From Phycisphaerae bacterium (GTDB lineage Bacteria; Planctomycetota; Phycisphaerae; UBA1845; PWPN01), in NCBI GenBank assembly GCA_026647385.1, contig JAPKGY010000015.1, positions 1-15,323 of the forward strand: 15,323 nucleotides of DNA. The letters run 5' to 3'. The notes beneath the pieces are model-generated. The model worked only from the letters and a program-made list of their open reading frames with translations, did no database searches and was not told where the DNA came from. A program made the position numbers and the translations under genes. The first letter of the stretch is position 1; every line of letters starts with the position of its first letter. Positions 1 through 8,540 of this stretch are shown one piece after another.

Positions 1-727
1 CGGCGTTGACGAACAGCTTCGGCACGTCGGAGCCGGCGAGCCAGGCGCCGTAGTCCTCGACCACCTTCACGACGTCGGCGGGCTCGCCCTCCATCGGGAT
101 CTGGCGCGGCCAGGAGAGAGTGGGGCGGCGGCCCTCGCCGGGAGTCGCGAAGGGGCGGCGATACTCGGCCATCTCCTCATCGGCGAGGCGGCGCTGGATC
201 GAGAACGGCAGCACGCGCTCGACGAAGATGTTCTTCACCAGCACCATGTCCTCGCCGGCGGGCGTGCGGAAGTTCTGGAACACGCGGCGCGCGGTCTCGG
301 GCCAGTCGCTCCAGGTCGCGGGCGCGACGATCGCCTCCATGTAGGCGAGGCCCTGCACCTTGCCGCGGTTCCGGTTGGCCCAGTCGAAGCCGAGCGCCGA
401 GCCCCAGTCGTGCAGCACCAGCACGACATTGCGGTCGATGCCGAGATGCTCCCACAGCGCGAACAGGTGGTCGCGGTGCTCGGCGTAGGAATAGCGGTCC
501 GGCCCCGAGGGTTCGAGCTTGTCGGAATCGCCCATGCCGATCAGGTCGCAGGCGATCAGCCGGCCGAGCCCCTCGAGATGCGGCATCACGTTGCGCCAGA
601 GATAGGACGAGGTCGGGTTGCCGTGCTGGAACACGATCGGGTCGCCGGATCCCTCGTCGATATAGGCCATGCGACGGCCCTTGATCTCGGCGAACTTCTT
701 CTCGGCATATGGCTTGGCGGACATCAT
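1..727 (-). CDS. dhaA: Haloalkane dehalogenase, LinB-like, 3' end outside window
   Basis: An alpha/beta-hydrolase that would hydrolyse the carbon-halogen bond of haloalkanes to an alcohol and halide, in the cytoplasm. Reading the minus strand from 727 gives 242 residues before the window edge; the family is usually near 300. Visible active-site parts are HGNP (halide-binding Asn37), the nucleophile in HDWG (Asp107, followed by halide-binding Trp108) and the acid in YMEAI (Glu131). These sit one residue from the LinB numbering as remembered. The catalytic His should lie in the missing C-terminal part. Two adjacent ATG codons exist at 727 and 724; the GAGGAG upstream is better spaced for 724. 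The gene diverges from the pncC-like gene across 57 bp. Family assignment is firm; the real substrate is not readable. It belongs with the alphaproteobacterial-looking half of the window. Confidence 0.93.
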   Translation of the reverse strand, partial: MMSAKPYAEKKFAEIKGRRMAYIDEGSGDPIVFQHGNPTSSYLWRNVMPHLEGLGRLIACDLIGMGDSDKLEPSGPDRYSYAEHRDHLFALWEHLGIDRNVVLVLHDWGSALGFDWANRNRGKVQGLAYMEAIVAPATWSDWPETARRVFQNFRTPAGEDMVLVKNIFVERVLPFSIQRRLADEEMAEYRRPFATPGEGRRPTLSWPRQIPMEGEPADVVKVVEDYGAWLAGSDVPKLFVNA

Positions 728-784
728 TGGCTCCTCGCGACGGGGGCAGGGTGGTATAACGCGCGGCTCGCGCGAGGAGGAGAC

Positions 785-1264
785 ATGAATGAGCTGCTGC
801 CCTCGGCCGAGAGGATCGCGGCCCGCCTGAAGGCGCGCGGCGAGACGCTCGCGGTCGGCGAATCCTCGACCGGCGGCCTCGTCTGCGCGGCGCTGCTCGC
901 GGTGCCGGGCGCCTCCGCCTGGTTCCTGGGCGGGGCGGTGGTCTACACCGTCAAGGCGCGCGAGGCGCTCGCCGGGATCACGGCCGCCGACATGGCCGGG
1001 ATGCGGGGCGCGACCGAGCCCTATGCGGCGCTGCTCGCCGAGCGCCTGCGCGCGCGCCACGGCGCGACCTGGGGCCTCGCCGAGACCGGCGCCACCGGCC
1101 CGGCCGGCAACCGCTACGGCGATCCGCCCGGCCACAGCTGCCTCGCGGTCGCGGGACCGCGCGCGCTCGCGGTCACGCTGCGCACCGGCAGCGCCGACCG
1201 GCAGGCCAACATGCGCGCTTTCGCGGCCCGCGCGCTCGCGCTGCTCGAGGAAGCGCTCGAATAA
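785..1264 (+). CDS. pncC: CinA-family nicotinamide-nucleotide amidohydrolase
   Basis: Predicted nicotinamide mononucleotide deamidase (PncC, the CinA C-terminal domain), which returns NMN to nicotinate mononucleotide in NAD recycling in the cytoplasm. The 159-residue protein is the stand-alone single-domain form; there is no N-terminal MoaB-like domain as in full CinA. The family signatures are GESSTGG (residues 50-56) and ETGATGPAGNRYGDPPGHS in the middle. The ATG at 785 was chosen because GAGGAGGAG lies just upstream and the conserved domain begins soon after; an open frame runs further upstream, but only as antisense to the dehalogenase. A TATAAC at 755-760 could be a -10 element, but no convincing -35 accompanies it. 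The divergent neighbour is a dehalogenase and no functional link is evident. Confidence 0.92.
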   Translation: MNELLPSAERIAARLKARGETLAVGESSTGGLVCAALLAVPGASAWFLGGAVVYTVKAREALAGITAADMAGMRGATEPYAALLAERLRARHGATWGLAETGATGPAGNRYGDPPGHSCLAVAGPRALAVTLRTGSADRQANMRAFAARALALLEEALE

Positions 1265-1424
1265 CCGCGTCCGTGGCGCAATGATCGCAATCGACAGGTT
1301 TCTCCGACGTGGATCGCATGCGCGTTTGACCTGTCAGGCAAAACGCGCGAAAAACTCACTGTCGAAGTGTTGCGCCCGGCCCCCGCGCCGGGCGCTTGCG
1401 TTTCGCGGAAACACATTTCTCAGC
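1265..1424. other. Gene-free spacer with two hairpins after pncC
   Basis: No gene is seen here. Two inverted repeats are clear. The first, at 1320-1327 and 1342-1349, pairs GCGCGTTT with AAACGCGC around a 14-base loop. The second, at 1372-1379 and 1388-1395, pairs GCGCCCGG with CCGGGCGC around an 8-base loop. Neither is followed by a T run, so calling them Rho-independent terminators of pncC would be a guess. They could equally be part of the repeat-rich spacer that continues to 1613. Confidence 0.5.
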
Positions 1425-1613
1425 GTCATCCCGGCCAAGCGAGCACCGATCTCGGGTTTACCCGAGATCGGCATTGATCAATGCCCAGGTCGGCGACAAT
1501 ACGGTCGCCCTGAGTACGAGCGCGAGCCGGGATCCATATCCTCGGTGGTCAAGATGCGGAAACCCGGAGGTCATGGATCCCGGGTCTCGCGCTTCGCGCC
1601 CGCCCGGGATGAC
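1425..1613. repeat. Dispersed palindromic repeat element with terminal inverted repeats
   Basis: The element is bounded by GTCATCCCGG (1425-1434) and its exact reverse complement CCGGGATGAC (1604-1613). Inside are a perfect 11-bp stem with a TTTA loop (1446-1456 with 1461-1471), a 14-bp perfect palindrome GCATTGATCAATGC (1471-1484), and an 11-bp inverted repeat CCGGGATCCAT / ATGGATCCCGG (1527-1537 and 1573-1583). The ends and the internal CTCGCGCTTCGCGCCCG stretch resemble the intergenic repeats scattered through Rhizobiales genomes as remembered. It has no coding content. It ends 48 bp before the Mrr-like gene, so it may carry or disturb that gene's promoter. Confidence 0.75.
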
Positions 1614-1661
1614 CGCGGAGCGAGGTGGCCCGCGATCCCCGAGAATTCCCGGAATCCCCCC

Positions 1662-2635
1662 ATGGACCGTCCCATCCGCTACCGGCGCGACCCGGTCGCC
1701 GAGCTCGATTCCGTGCGGGCGCTCACGCCCGAGGAGCGCGGCGTCTATTTCACGGTCATCGAGCTGATCCATGTCCATGGCGGCGCGGTGGAAGACGACG
1801 AGCGCTTCCTCGCCGACTGGTGCAACTGCGACGTCCGGGTCTGGCGGCGCATCCGCGCGCGTCTCATCGAGTTCGAGCAGCTCTACGAGCGGGACGGCAC
1901 GCTGCGCAACGAGCGCGCCGACGACGAGGCCGCCGCGACGCTCGCCCGGCGCGCCGCCGCCCGCGCCGCCGGGCGGGCTTCGGGCCTCAGCCGCACAGCC
2001 GGGTCGAGTGAAATCAACGAGTTGGCGCCAACGCCCGTTCGCGAGGACGACGCGGCGGATCCAGTCCCGCCGATCGCGCGCGCCCGCGCGGAGGCCCGCG
2101 CCCAGATCAAGGCGCATCTCCAGGGCCTCGATCCCTACGAGATGCAGGAGCTGAGCGCCGCCCTGCTGCAGGCCATGGGCTATGTCACGACCGTCTCGCC
2201 GCCCGGTCCCGACGGCGGCACCGACATCCTGGCCCTGCCGGATGCGCTCGGTGCCGGCACGCCGCATATCCGCGTGCAAGTGAAGCACCGCACCGCCCCC
2301 GCCGGACGCGAGGAGATCGCCGCGCTCCGCGGCATTCTCGACCCGGCGCGCGAAGCCGGCCTCTTCGTCTCCACCGGAGGCTTCAGCCGCCACGCGGAGG
2401 AGGAGGTGCGCCGCCCCGGCGCCCCGGTCACGCTGATCGACGAGGACGATTTCATCGCCCTCTGGGTCCGGCATCAAGAGGGCGTGCCGGAGGCCGCCCG
2501 CGACCGATTGAGCATGTCGCCGGTCCATTTCCTGGACCCGGCGCGGATGTGCCGCGGCGCTCGGCACGACCGCAACCGATGCGGTTCCGCCGCGCCCCCC
2601 GGCGTGCTAAGCGAGCGCGGAACGGGGGTTTCGGC

Positions 2636-2639
<4 letters not shown>
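1662..2639 (+). CDS. DUF1376 / Mrr-type restriction endonuclease-like fusion protein
   Basis: A 325-residue protein with two recognisable parts. Residues about 10-100 match the DUF1376 (YdaU-like) pattern of phage and prophage replication-associated proteins: LTPEERGVYF, then a conserved WRRIRARL. Residues about 157-270 match the Mrr catalytic domain, a PD-(D/E)XK nuclease fold: ELSAALLQAMGY (Glu163), PGPDGGTDI (Asp188) and QVK (Gln206, Lys208), followed by GLFVSTGGFS and a final LIDEDDFIALW. The nuclease residues look intact. An Ala/Arg-rich helical linker with a likely disordered Pro/Asp segment joins the parts. The ATG at 1662 has no strong ribosome binding site, and the last 30 or so residues look like read-through rather than domain. 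The stop overlaps the pccB start by 4 nt (ATGA). DNA cleavage, perhaps of modified DNA, is inferred from family only. Confidence 0.8.
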
Positions 2640-4171
<1,532 letters not shown>

Positions 4172-4175
4172 GGCG

Positions 4176-4412
4176 GTGCCGACGGTCTTGCGATGGGGAC
4201 CCTATCGCGCCTTCTTCTATTCCAACGAGGGCGACGAGCCGGCACAGATCCACGTCAGGGCAGGAGAGGGCGAGGCCAAATTCTGGGCTCACGACCTCTC
4301 GGCGGCTGCCAATGCCGGCTTTCCGGCACACGAGCTTAACGATATCATTCGCTACTCGAGGCTTCGGCGTGAAGCCATCCGGAACGCCTGGAATGAGCAT
4401 TTTGGAGATTGA
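4176..4412 (+). CDS. DUF4160 domain protein
   Basis: A 78-residue protein that matches the DUF4160 family over its whole length: MPTVLRWGPYRAFFYSNEG at the start, an IHVR step, EAKFW, then a helical AHELNDI and a final AWNEHFG. The start is a GTG at 4176, only 4 nt after the pccB stop, with GAGGCG as a weak binding site. The DUF2442 frame begins 20 nt before its end. DUF4160 and DUF2442 genes are often neighbours and are suspected to act as a toxin-antitoxin-like pair; that role is known only by association and nothing in this sequence proves it. The tight spacing to pccB suggests they were carried on one transcript. Confidence 0.85.
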   Translation: MPTVLRWGPYRAFFYSNEGDEPAQIHVRAGEGEAKFWAHDLSAAANAGFPAHELNDIIRYSRLRREAIRNAWNEHFGD

Positions 4413-4728
4413 CGTAGGCGATCTGCGCGCCGCTGCGGTCGAGTTCACGACGACCGAACTGATCGTTACGCTCGCGGATGGCCGCAAGATCGTGACGCCC
4501 CTCGACTGGTATCCGCGCCTCCAGCATGCCTCGGCGGCGGAGCGCGCCTTCCTGGACGTACAGTCCGTCGGGGTCTACCTGGAGAAGGACGTTCTCACTC
4601 CGGATACCACGGTCTTTGTGTTCGATGATTTCCGGCTCAGTTACGTGGTTCCGGAACCGATGAGCTGCCTGATGGGGCTGGCGGGGGCGTTCCTCGTCGT
4701 CCAGCGGCGGCGTCTTCGCCGCGGATGA
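4393..4728 (+). CDS. Chimeric frame: DUF2442 head joined to PEP-CTERM tail
   Basis: The 111-residue frame starts as a DUF2442 protein, with TELIVTLADGRKI then PLDWYPRLQHASAAER (residues about 20-51). This is the usual partner of DUF4160, whose gene it overlaps by 20 nt. The family normally continues with a glycine-rich segment (an IGGG-like turn, then an IHW-type motif). Here that part is missing; from about residue 54 the sequence becomes the end of an extracellular beta-domain (VYLEKDV, VFVFDDFRLSYV) followed by VPEP and a membrane anchor. The protein has no signal peptide, so the sorting tail could not work here. The frame is best read as two broken genes joined near 4545-4565, by contig misassembly or by recombination. 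A true fusion gene is the less likely alternative. Confidence 0.7.
   Translation: MSILEIDVGDLRAAAVEFTTTELIVTLADGRKIVTPLDWYPRLQHASAAERAFLDVQSVGVYLEKDVLTPDTTVFVFDDFRLSYVVPEPMSCLMGLAGAFLVVQRRRLRRG
4558..4728 (+). pseudogene. C-terminal remnant of a PEP-CTERM exported protein
   Basis: This is the 3' part of a different gene whose beginning has been lost at the junction. The translation ends with VPEP (residues 86-89 of the joined frame), a short hydrophobic span SCLMGLAGAFLVV and a basic QRRRLRRG tail. That is the three-part PEP-CTERM signal recognised by exosortase/archaeosortase-type transpeptidases. The preceding VFVFDDFRLSYV fits the last strands of a jelly-roll-like extracellular domain. 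PEP-CTERM proteins are typical of planctomycetes and some Gram-negative bacteria and often go with exopolysaccharide loci, which agrees with the genes that follow. The original length and fold cannot be known from this piece. Confidence 0.7.
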
Positions 4729-4912
4729 ACGGGAACCGCCGGTTATCCTTTTTCAGACCTGTCATCCCTTGAGCTCGTGGCCTGTTGCCCGGGATGGCTG
4801 AAATCGTCATTTCAAGTCCGATCGCGTGACCGATTCTCGGCGGCTCTTCGCCCCGTGCGGGCGGTGCGCGTTGACGTTGTCGCCTCAGACGCGACGGAAA
4901 TGGTATCGTTTC
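4729..4912. other. Spacer with imperfect inverted repeat upstream of glycosyltransferase
   Basis: No gene is seen in these 184 bases. An interrupted stem can form between TTTCAG plus CATCCC (4751-4756, 4763-4768) and GGGATG plus CTGAAA (4791-4796, 4798-4803). It might mark the end of the PEP-CTERM gene's transcript. A TTGACG at 4871-4876 resembles a -35 box, but no -10 box stands at the right distance, so no promoter is called. Confidence 0.35.
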
Positions 4913-5947
4913 GTGACCAGACTCCTTGTTGTTGTGGTGAACTACCGCGTAGCCGACCTGACGATCGATTGTTTGCGGTCGATTCGTGACGAGGTTCAGG
5001 CTGTCCCGGCTGCTCGTGTGGTCGTCTGTGAAAACGGCAGCGAGGACGATTCCGAGGAACGCCTGCGTCGGGCGATCCGGGAGCAAGGCTGGGGGCAGTG
5101 GGTGGAGTTCCGGACGGTCGGCACGAACCTGGGTTTTACGGGCGGCAACAACGCGATTCTGGGGCCGGCGCTGGAATCGGGCGATCGGCCGGAGTATTTT
5201 CTGCTGCTGAACGCGGACACGATCGTTCGACCGGGAGCGCTCAAGGAGTTGGTCGATTTCATGGATGCCCATCCGCGGGTCGGCGTCGCGGGCAGCCGAC
5301 TCGAGAATCCCGACGGCAGCCCTCAGTGTTCCGCGTTCCGGTACCAGAATCCGATCAGCGAATTCGATGGCGGGTTACGCCTGGGATTCGTATCCCGATT
5401 GCTCTCGCGGTGGTGGGTTTGCCCCCCGATTTCCGAGGTGGCTTGTCCGGCGGAGTGGGTATCCGGGGCGAGCATGATCGTTCGCCGTCAGGTGTTCGAG
5501 GGCATCGGCCTGTTGGATGAGGGACTGTATACCTATTTCGACGACATTGACTTCTGTTTGCGCGCCCGGCGCGCAGGCTGGGCGACGTGGTACGTCCCGT
5601 CGAGCCGGGTCGTGCATCTGGGCGGCATGTCGACGGGGATCGACCGCAAAGGCGTTCGGCCGAAACGCAAGCCGGACTACTGGTTCCAGGCCCGGCGGCG
5701 GCATTTTCTCAAGAACCACGGGCCCGTGTACGCCGCGCTGTGTGACGCGGCGTTCCTGGCGGGCTTTTCCCTGTGGCGGGTCCGGCGAGTGATTCAGCGC
5801 AAGCCGGATCTCGACCCGCCGCACCTGCTCTGGGATTTCTTTCGGAACAGCGTGTTCTGCACGGGGTTTCGGGTCCGGGAGGTGGCGAACCCCGCGCTCG
5901 TTCATTCGGCAGGCGGAGGGAACGACAGGAAAGGCACAAAGGCATAG
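4913..5947 (+). CDS. Family 2 glycosyltransferase, rhamnosyltransferase-like
   Basis: A GT-A fold glycosyltransferase, 344 residues, that should transfer a sugar from a nucleotide donor onto a growing surface glycan at the inner face of the membrane. It begins with TRLLVVVVNYRVADLT, typical of the WbbL-like group. The donor/metal site is LLLNADT (97-103), followed by EWVSGASMIVRR (181-192) and the acceptor-side motif YFDDIDFCLRARRAGW (208-223), then VVHLGG. The GTG at 4913 was chosen because it falls directly before the first beta strand. A GTG at 4826 would add 29 residues of non-family sequence, and neither start has a good binding site. The last codons (RKGTKA) and the TAG stop lie inside the 8-bp tandem repeat, so the native C-terminus may have been replaced. 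Sugar donor unknown. Confidence 0.85.
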   Translation: MTRLLVVVVNYRVADLTIDCLRSIRDEVQAVPAARVVVCENGSEDDSEERLRRAIREQGWGQWVEFRTVGTNLGFTGGNNAILGPALESGDRPEYFLLLNADTIVRPGALKELVDFMDAHPRVGVAGSRLENPDGSPQCSAFRYQNPISEFDGGLRLGFVSRLLSRWWVCPPISEVACPAEWVSGASMIVRRQVFEGIGLLDEGLYTYFDDIDFCLRARRAGWATWYVPSSRVVHLGGMSTGIDRKGVRPKRKPDYWFQARRRHFLKNHGPVYAALCDAAFLAGFSLWRVRRVIQRKPDLDPPHLLWDFFRNSVFCTGFRVREVANPALVHSAGGGNDRKGTKA

Positions 5948-5995
5948 AGGCGCAGAGACACAGAGGCACGGAGGGACAAAGGCACGGAGGCACGG
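5932..5995 (+). repeat. Eight-unit 8-bp tandem repeat, consensus AGGCACRR
   Basis: Eight consecutive 8-bp units start at 5932, 5940, 5948, 5956, 5964, 5972, 5980 and 5988, with variants such as AGGCACAA, AGGCATAG, AGACACAG and AGGCACGG; the pattern decays after 5995. Units differ by one or two bases, so the array is old or was made by slippage with drift. Similar AGGCACAGAGGCACGG-type runs are remembered from planctomycete genomes. The array overlaps the last 16 bases of the upstream glycosyltransferase, stop codon included, and leaves about 85 bp before rfbF. On the minus strand it creates a spurious Cys/Leu/Pro-rich reading frame. Confidence 0.88.
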
Positions 5996-6080
5996 AGGAG
6001 CACGCCCGGCGAGTACGTTGCTTGTGGCATCGGGGTTGTGAAGGCGACATGAGCTTCGACCTGGAGAAAGGGAGACGACG

Positions 6081-6878
6081 GTGATCCAGCCGAAAGATGT
6101 ACCGGTTCTTGTGTTATGTGGAGGGCTCGGCACGCGGCTTCGCGAGGAGACGGAGACCCGGCCCAAGCCGATGGTTCCGATCGGCAACCATCCGATCCTG
6201 TGGCACATCATGCGGCGGTACGCCCATTACGGGTTCAAGCGTTTCGTTTTGTGTCTGGGCTACAAAAGCGAGATTGTCAAGGCGTACTTTCTGAACTATG
6301 CCTCGATGAACAGCGATTTTACGGTCGAACTGAAGACGAACAGCGTGACCGTCCACTCGATCGACCACGAGCAGGACTGGAGCGTGACCTTGGCGTATAC
6401 GGGGGAGACGGCCATGACCGGCGCCCGGGTTGCGCGGGCCGCGGCCCGATATCTGGGGGAGGCTGAGCACTTTGGGGTGACGTACGGCGACGGGTTGACC
6501 GACGCGGATCTCGGGAAAGAGTTTCGCTTTCACCTCGAGCAAGGCCGGATCGGCACGGTGCTGGGGGCGAATCCTCCCTCGCGTTTCGGCGAGCTTCGGG
6601 TCGAGGGGGCGAAGGTGGCGGAGTTCGCGGAGAAGCCGGAGTTCGCGGACAAATGGATCAACGGCGGGTATTTCTTTTTCCGGCGGGATTTCCGGCCTTA
6701 CGTGACCAGTGACGAGCGATGCGTACTCGAGCGGGAGCCGCTGGTGCGTCTGGCGGCGGATGGCCAACTGAGTATTTATCGCCATGACGGCTTTTGGGCG
6801 TGCATGGACACGCAGCGCGATCGTGAGGAACTCGAGCGGTTGTGGGCCTCGGGGAAATGTCCGTGGGCGGTGCCGTGA
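6081..6878 (+). CDS. rfbF: Glucose-1-phosphate cytidylyltransferase
   Basis: Makes CDP-glucose from glucose 1-phosphate and CTP, the entry step to CDP-linked deoxy and branched sugars. The 265 residues fit the family length of about 257. Signature parts are GGLGTRLREETETRPKPM (14-31), the nucleotide-binding loop with the catalytic Arg/Lys; YGDGLTD with metal-binding Asp137; and GFWACMDTQRD near the C-terminus. The GTG start at 6081 is supported by GGGAGA about 9 nt upstream. This is the first gene of a four-gene run with two SDR enzymes and an RfbC-like epimerase. No CDP-glucose 4,6-dehydratase (RfbG) is visible in the window. Thymidylyl transferases (RfbA) share the fold, but the motifs here are the cytidylyltransferase type. 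Confidence 0.92.
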   Translation: MIQPKDVPVLVLCGGLGTRLREETETRPKPMVPIGNHPILWHIMRRYAHYGFKRFVLCLGYKSEIVKAYFLNYASMNSDFTVELKTNSVTVHSIDHEQDWSVTLAYTGETAMTGARVARAAARYLGEAEHFGVTYGDGLTDADLGKEFRFHLEQGRIGTVLGANPPSRFGELRVEGAKVAEFAEKPEFADKWINGGYFFFRRDFRPYVTSDERCVLEREPLVRLAADGQLSIYRHDGFWACMDTQRDREELERLWASGKCPWAVP

Positions 6879-6920
6879 AACACGGGTGTTCTGAATGGGT
6901 GGACCGTTGGAGGATATGGC

Positions 6921-7928
6921 ATGCGAGTATTCGTGACCGGGCATCGGGGTTACATTGGCTGTCATCTGGTGGACCTGCTCAAGCAGGCGGGTCATCGGGT
7001 CACGGGTTGCGATCTTCGGCTCTTTGAGGGGTGCGAGTGGGAGCCGCTGGTCCCGGCCGACGTGGATCTGGTCAAGGACGTGCGCGATCTGACGGCCGGG
7101 GATCTCGACGGCCACGATTGCGTCATGCACCTGGCGGCGATTTCCAACGATCCGATGGGGGACATCAACCCGGAGATCACGTATCGCATCAACCGGGACG
7201 CCTCGATCAATCTGGCCGGTCTCGCCAAGCAGGCGGGTGTCGGGCGGTATCTGTTTTCGGGCAGTTGCTCGGTCTACGGCGCGGGTCAGAAACTGGACCT
7301 GGAGGAGACCGATCCGCTCAACCCGCTGACCGCATACGCCAAGTCGAAGATCCAGACCGAGGAGGCGGTCTCGAAGCTGGCGGACGACGGGTTCACGCCG
7401 GCGTTTCTGCGTAATGCGACGGCGTACGGTCATTCGCCCATGCTTCGGATCGATCTGGTGGTGAACAACCTGCTTGCATGCGCGGTGTCGACCGGCGAGA
7501 TCCGGATCATGAGCGACGGTTCGCCGTGGCGGCCTTTGCTGCACTGCCGGGACATCGCCCGGGCGTTCGTCGCGTTTCTGCACGCCCCGCGGGAGAGGAT
7601 TCACAACCGGGCGATCAACATTGGTGCGCCGGGCTCCAATTACCAGGTTCGCGACGTGGCGACGCAGGTTGAGCGCCTCTTGCCGGGCGCCCGGGTGACG
7701 TTTACGGGGGAAGTCGGCGAGGACCCGCGGAATTACCGGGTCAAGTTCGATCTGCTGCGGTCGCTCGTACCGGATTTCAAACCTGAGTACGCGCTGGAGT
7801 CGGGCATGGAGGAACTGCACCGCAAGCTGAAGGATCATGGTTTCGGGTTGTCCGACTGGCAGGGAGATCAATTCGTTCGATTGCGGACGCTGAAGAAGCG
7901 GCTCGATCGGCTGGGGATGGCGGCCTGA
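6921..7928 (+). CDS. NAD-dependent epimerase/dehydratase (extended SDR)
   Basis: A 335-residue extended short-chain dehydrogenase acting on a nucleotide sugar in the cytosol. The Rossmann loop is GHRGYIG (7-13), with the family's HLAAISNDPMG next. The active site has SGSCSVYG (113-120) and YAKSK (Tyr139, Lys143). FLRNATAYG and SPWRPLLHCRDIARA are typical of a bacterial subgroup found beside rfbF. The C-terminal LRTLKKRL helix is also usual for that subgroup. The ATG at 6921 follows TTGGAGGATATGGC, a good ribosome binding site. The exact reaction (epimerase, dehydratase or reductase) cannot be told from sequence. It is not the RfbG type, which has a different start motif. A gap of 42 nt after rfbF and the shared orientation suggest one operon. 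Confidence 0.9.
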   Translation: MRVFVTGHRGYIGCHLVDLLKQAGHRVTGCDLRLFEGCEWEPLVPADVDLVKDVRDLTAGDLDGHDCVMHLAAISNDPMGDINPEITYRINRDASINLAGLAKQAGVGRYLFSGSCSVYGAGQKLDLEETDPLNPLTAYAKSKIQTEEAVSKLADDGFTPAFLRNATAYGHSPMLRIDLVVNNLLACAVSTGEIRIMSDGSPWRPLLHCRDIARAFVAFLHAPRERIHNRAINIGAPGSNYQVRDVATQVERLLPGARVTFTGEVGEDPRNYRVKFDLLRSLVPDFKPEYALESGMEELHRKLKDHGFGLSDWQGDQFVRLRTLKKRLDRLGMAA

Positions 7929-7973
7929 GGGGGTTGCCGGAGCGGTGGCTGTCAAGCATCTGGAGGCGATGGC

Positions 7974-8540
7974 ATGAAATTCGAGGAGACCCCGATCCAG
8001 GGGGCGTTTCTGATCGATCTGGAGAAAAGGGGCGACGACCGCGGCTTTTTCGCCCGGGTGTACTGCGAGCGGGAGTTTGCCCAGCACGGTCTGGTCACGC
8101 GGTACGTGCAGGTGAACAACTCGCTGAGTCCGATCAAGGGCACGCTGCGCGGGATGCACTATCAGCTCGCTCCGAAGGCGGAGACCAAGGTCGTGCGGTG
8201 CATTCGGGGCGCGTTCCACGACGTGATTCTGGACTTGCGGCCCGGCTCGCCCACGTTTGGCCGGAGTTTCGGCGCGGAGCTGAGTGCGGAGAACCGTCGG
8301 ATGATGTACGTGCCGAAGGGCTTTGGCCACGGGTTCATCACCCTGACGGATGACGCAGAGGCGTTCTATCTGGTGGATGAGTTCTACGCTCCGGAGACGG
8401 AGCGGATCGTCCGCTGGAACGATCCGCGGTTCAATATCGCCTGGCCCGCGAAGCCCGTCGTGTTGTCGGATAAGGACGCCAACGCGCGCGACTTCGATCC
8501 GATGTACCACGTGGGCGCCGACGTGACGGTGTTCGAATGA
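7974..8540 (+). CDS. rfbC: dTDP-4-dehydrorhamnose 3,5-epimerase-like protein
   Basis: A cupin-fold epimerase that inverts C3 and/or C5 of a 4-keto nucleotide sugar. The 188 residues match the RmlC/RfbC family length. TLRGMHYQ carries the catalytic His62, and AFYLVDEFYAPE carries the catalytic-type Tyr132. VPKGFGHGF and IVRWNDPRFNIAWP complete the signature. The substrate may be CDP- rather than dTDP-linked, because the nearest nucleotidyltransferase gene is rfbF and no rfbA or rfbB is present. The ATG at 7974 follows GGAGGCGATGGC. The stop overlaps the next start by 4 nt (ATGA), which implies translational coupling with the second SDR. The two probably act on the same intermediate. Confidence 0.9.
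   Translation: MKFEETPIQGAFLIDLEKRGDDRGFFARVYCEREFAQHGLVTRYVQVNNSLSPIKGTLRGMHYQLAPKAETKVVRCIRGAFHDVILDLRPGSPTFGRSFGAELSAENRRMMYVPKGFGHGFITLTDDAEAFYLVDEFYAPETERIVRWNDPRFNIAWPAKPVVLSDKDANARDFDPMYHVGADVTVFE

Noticed and set aside
1023..1661. Upstream extension of the nuclease fusion frame
   Set aside because: The open frame runs back through pncC in another frame and through the palindromic repeat; no family sequence precedes the ATG at 1662.
4734..4755. Rho-independent terminator at an AACCGCCGGTT sequence followed by TTTTT
   Set aside because: The stem is at most 4-5 bp with a loop too small to be stable, and other bases separate it from the short T run.
5932..6003. Possible CRISPR array
   Set aside because: Units are 8 bp and directly adjacent with no spacers, so this is a simple tandem repeat.
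5375..6211. Minus-strand frame with a Cys/Leu/Pro-rich stretch
   Set aside because: The stretch is only the reverse reading of the 8-bp tandem repeat, and the rest is antisense to a glycosyltransferase.
6114..8510. 798-residue open frame on the minus strand across rfbF, SDR and rfbC
   Set aside because: The three plus-strand genes have full family motifs; this frame has none and reflects codon bias.
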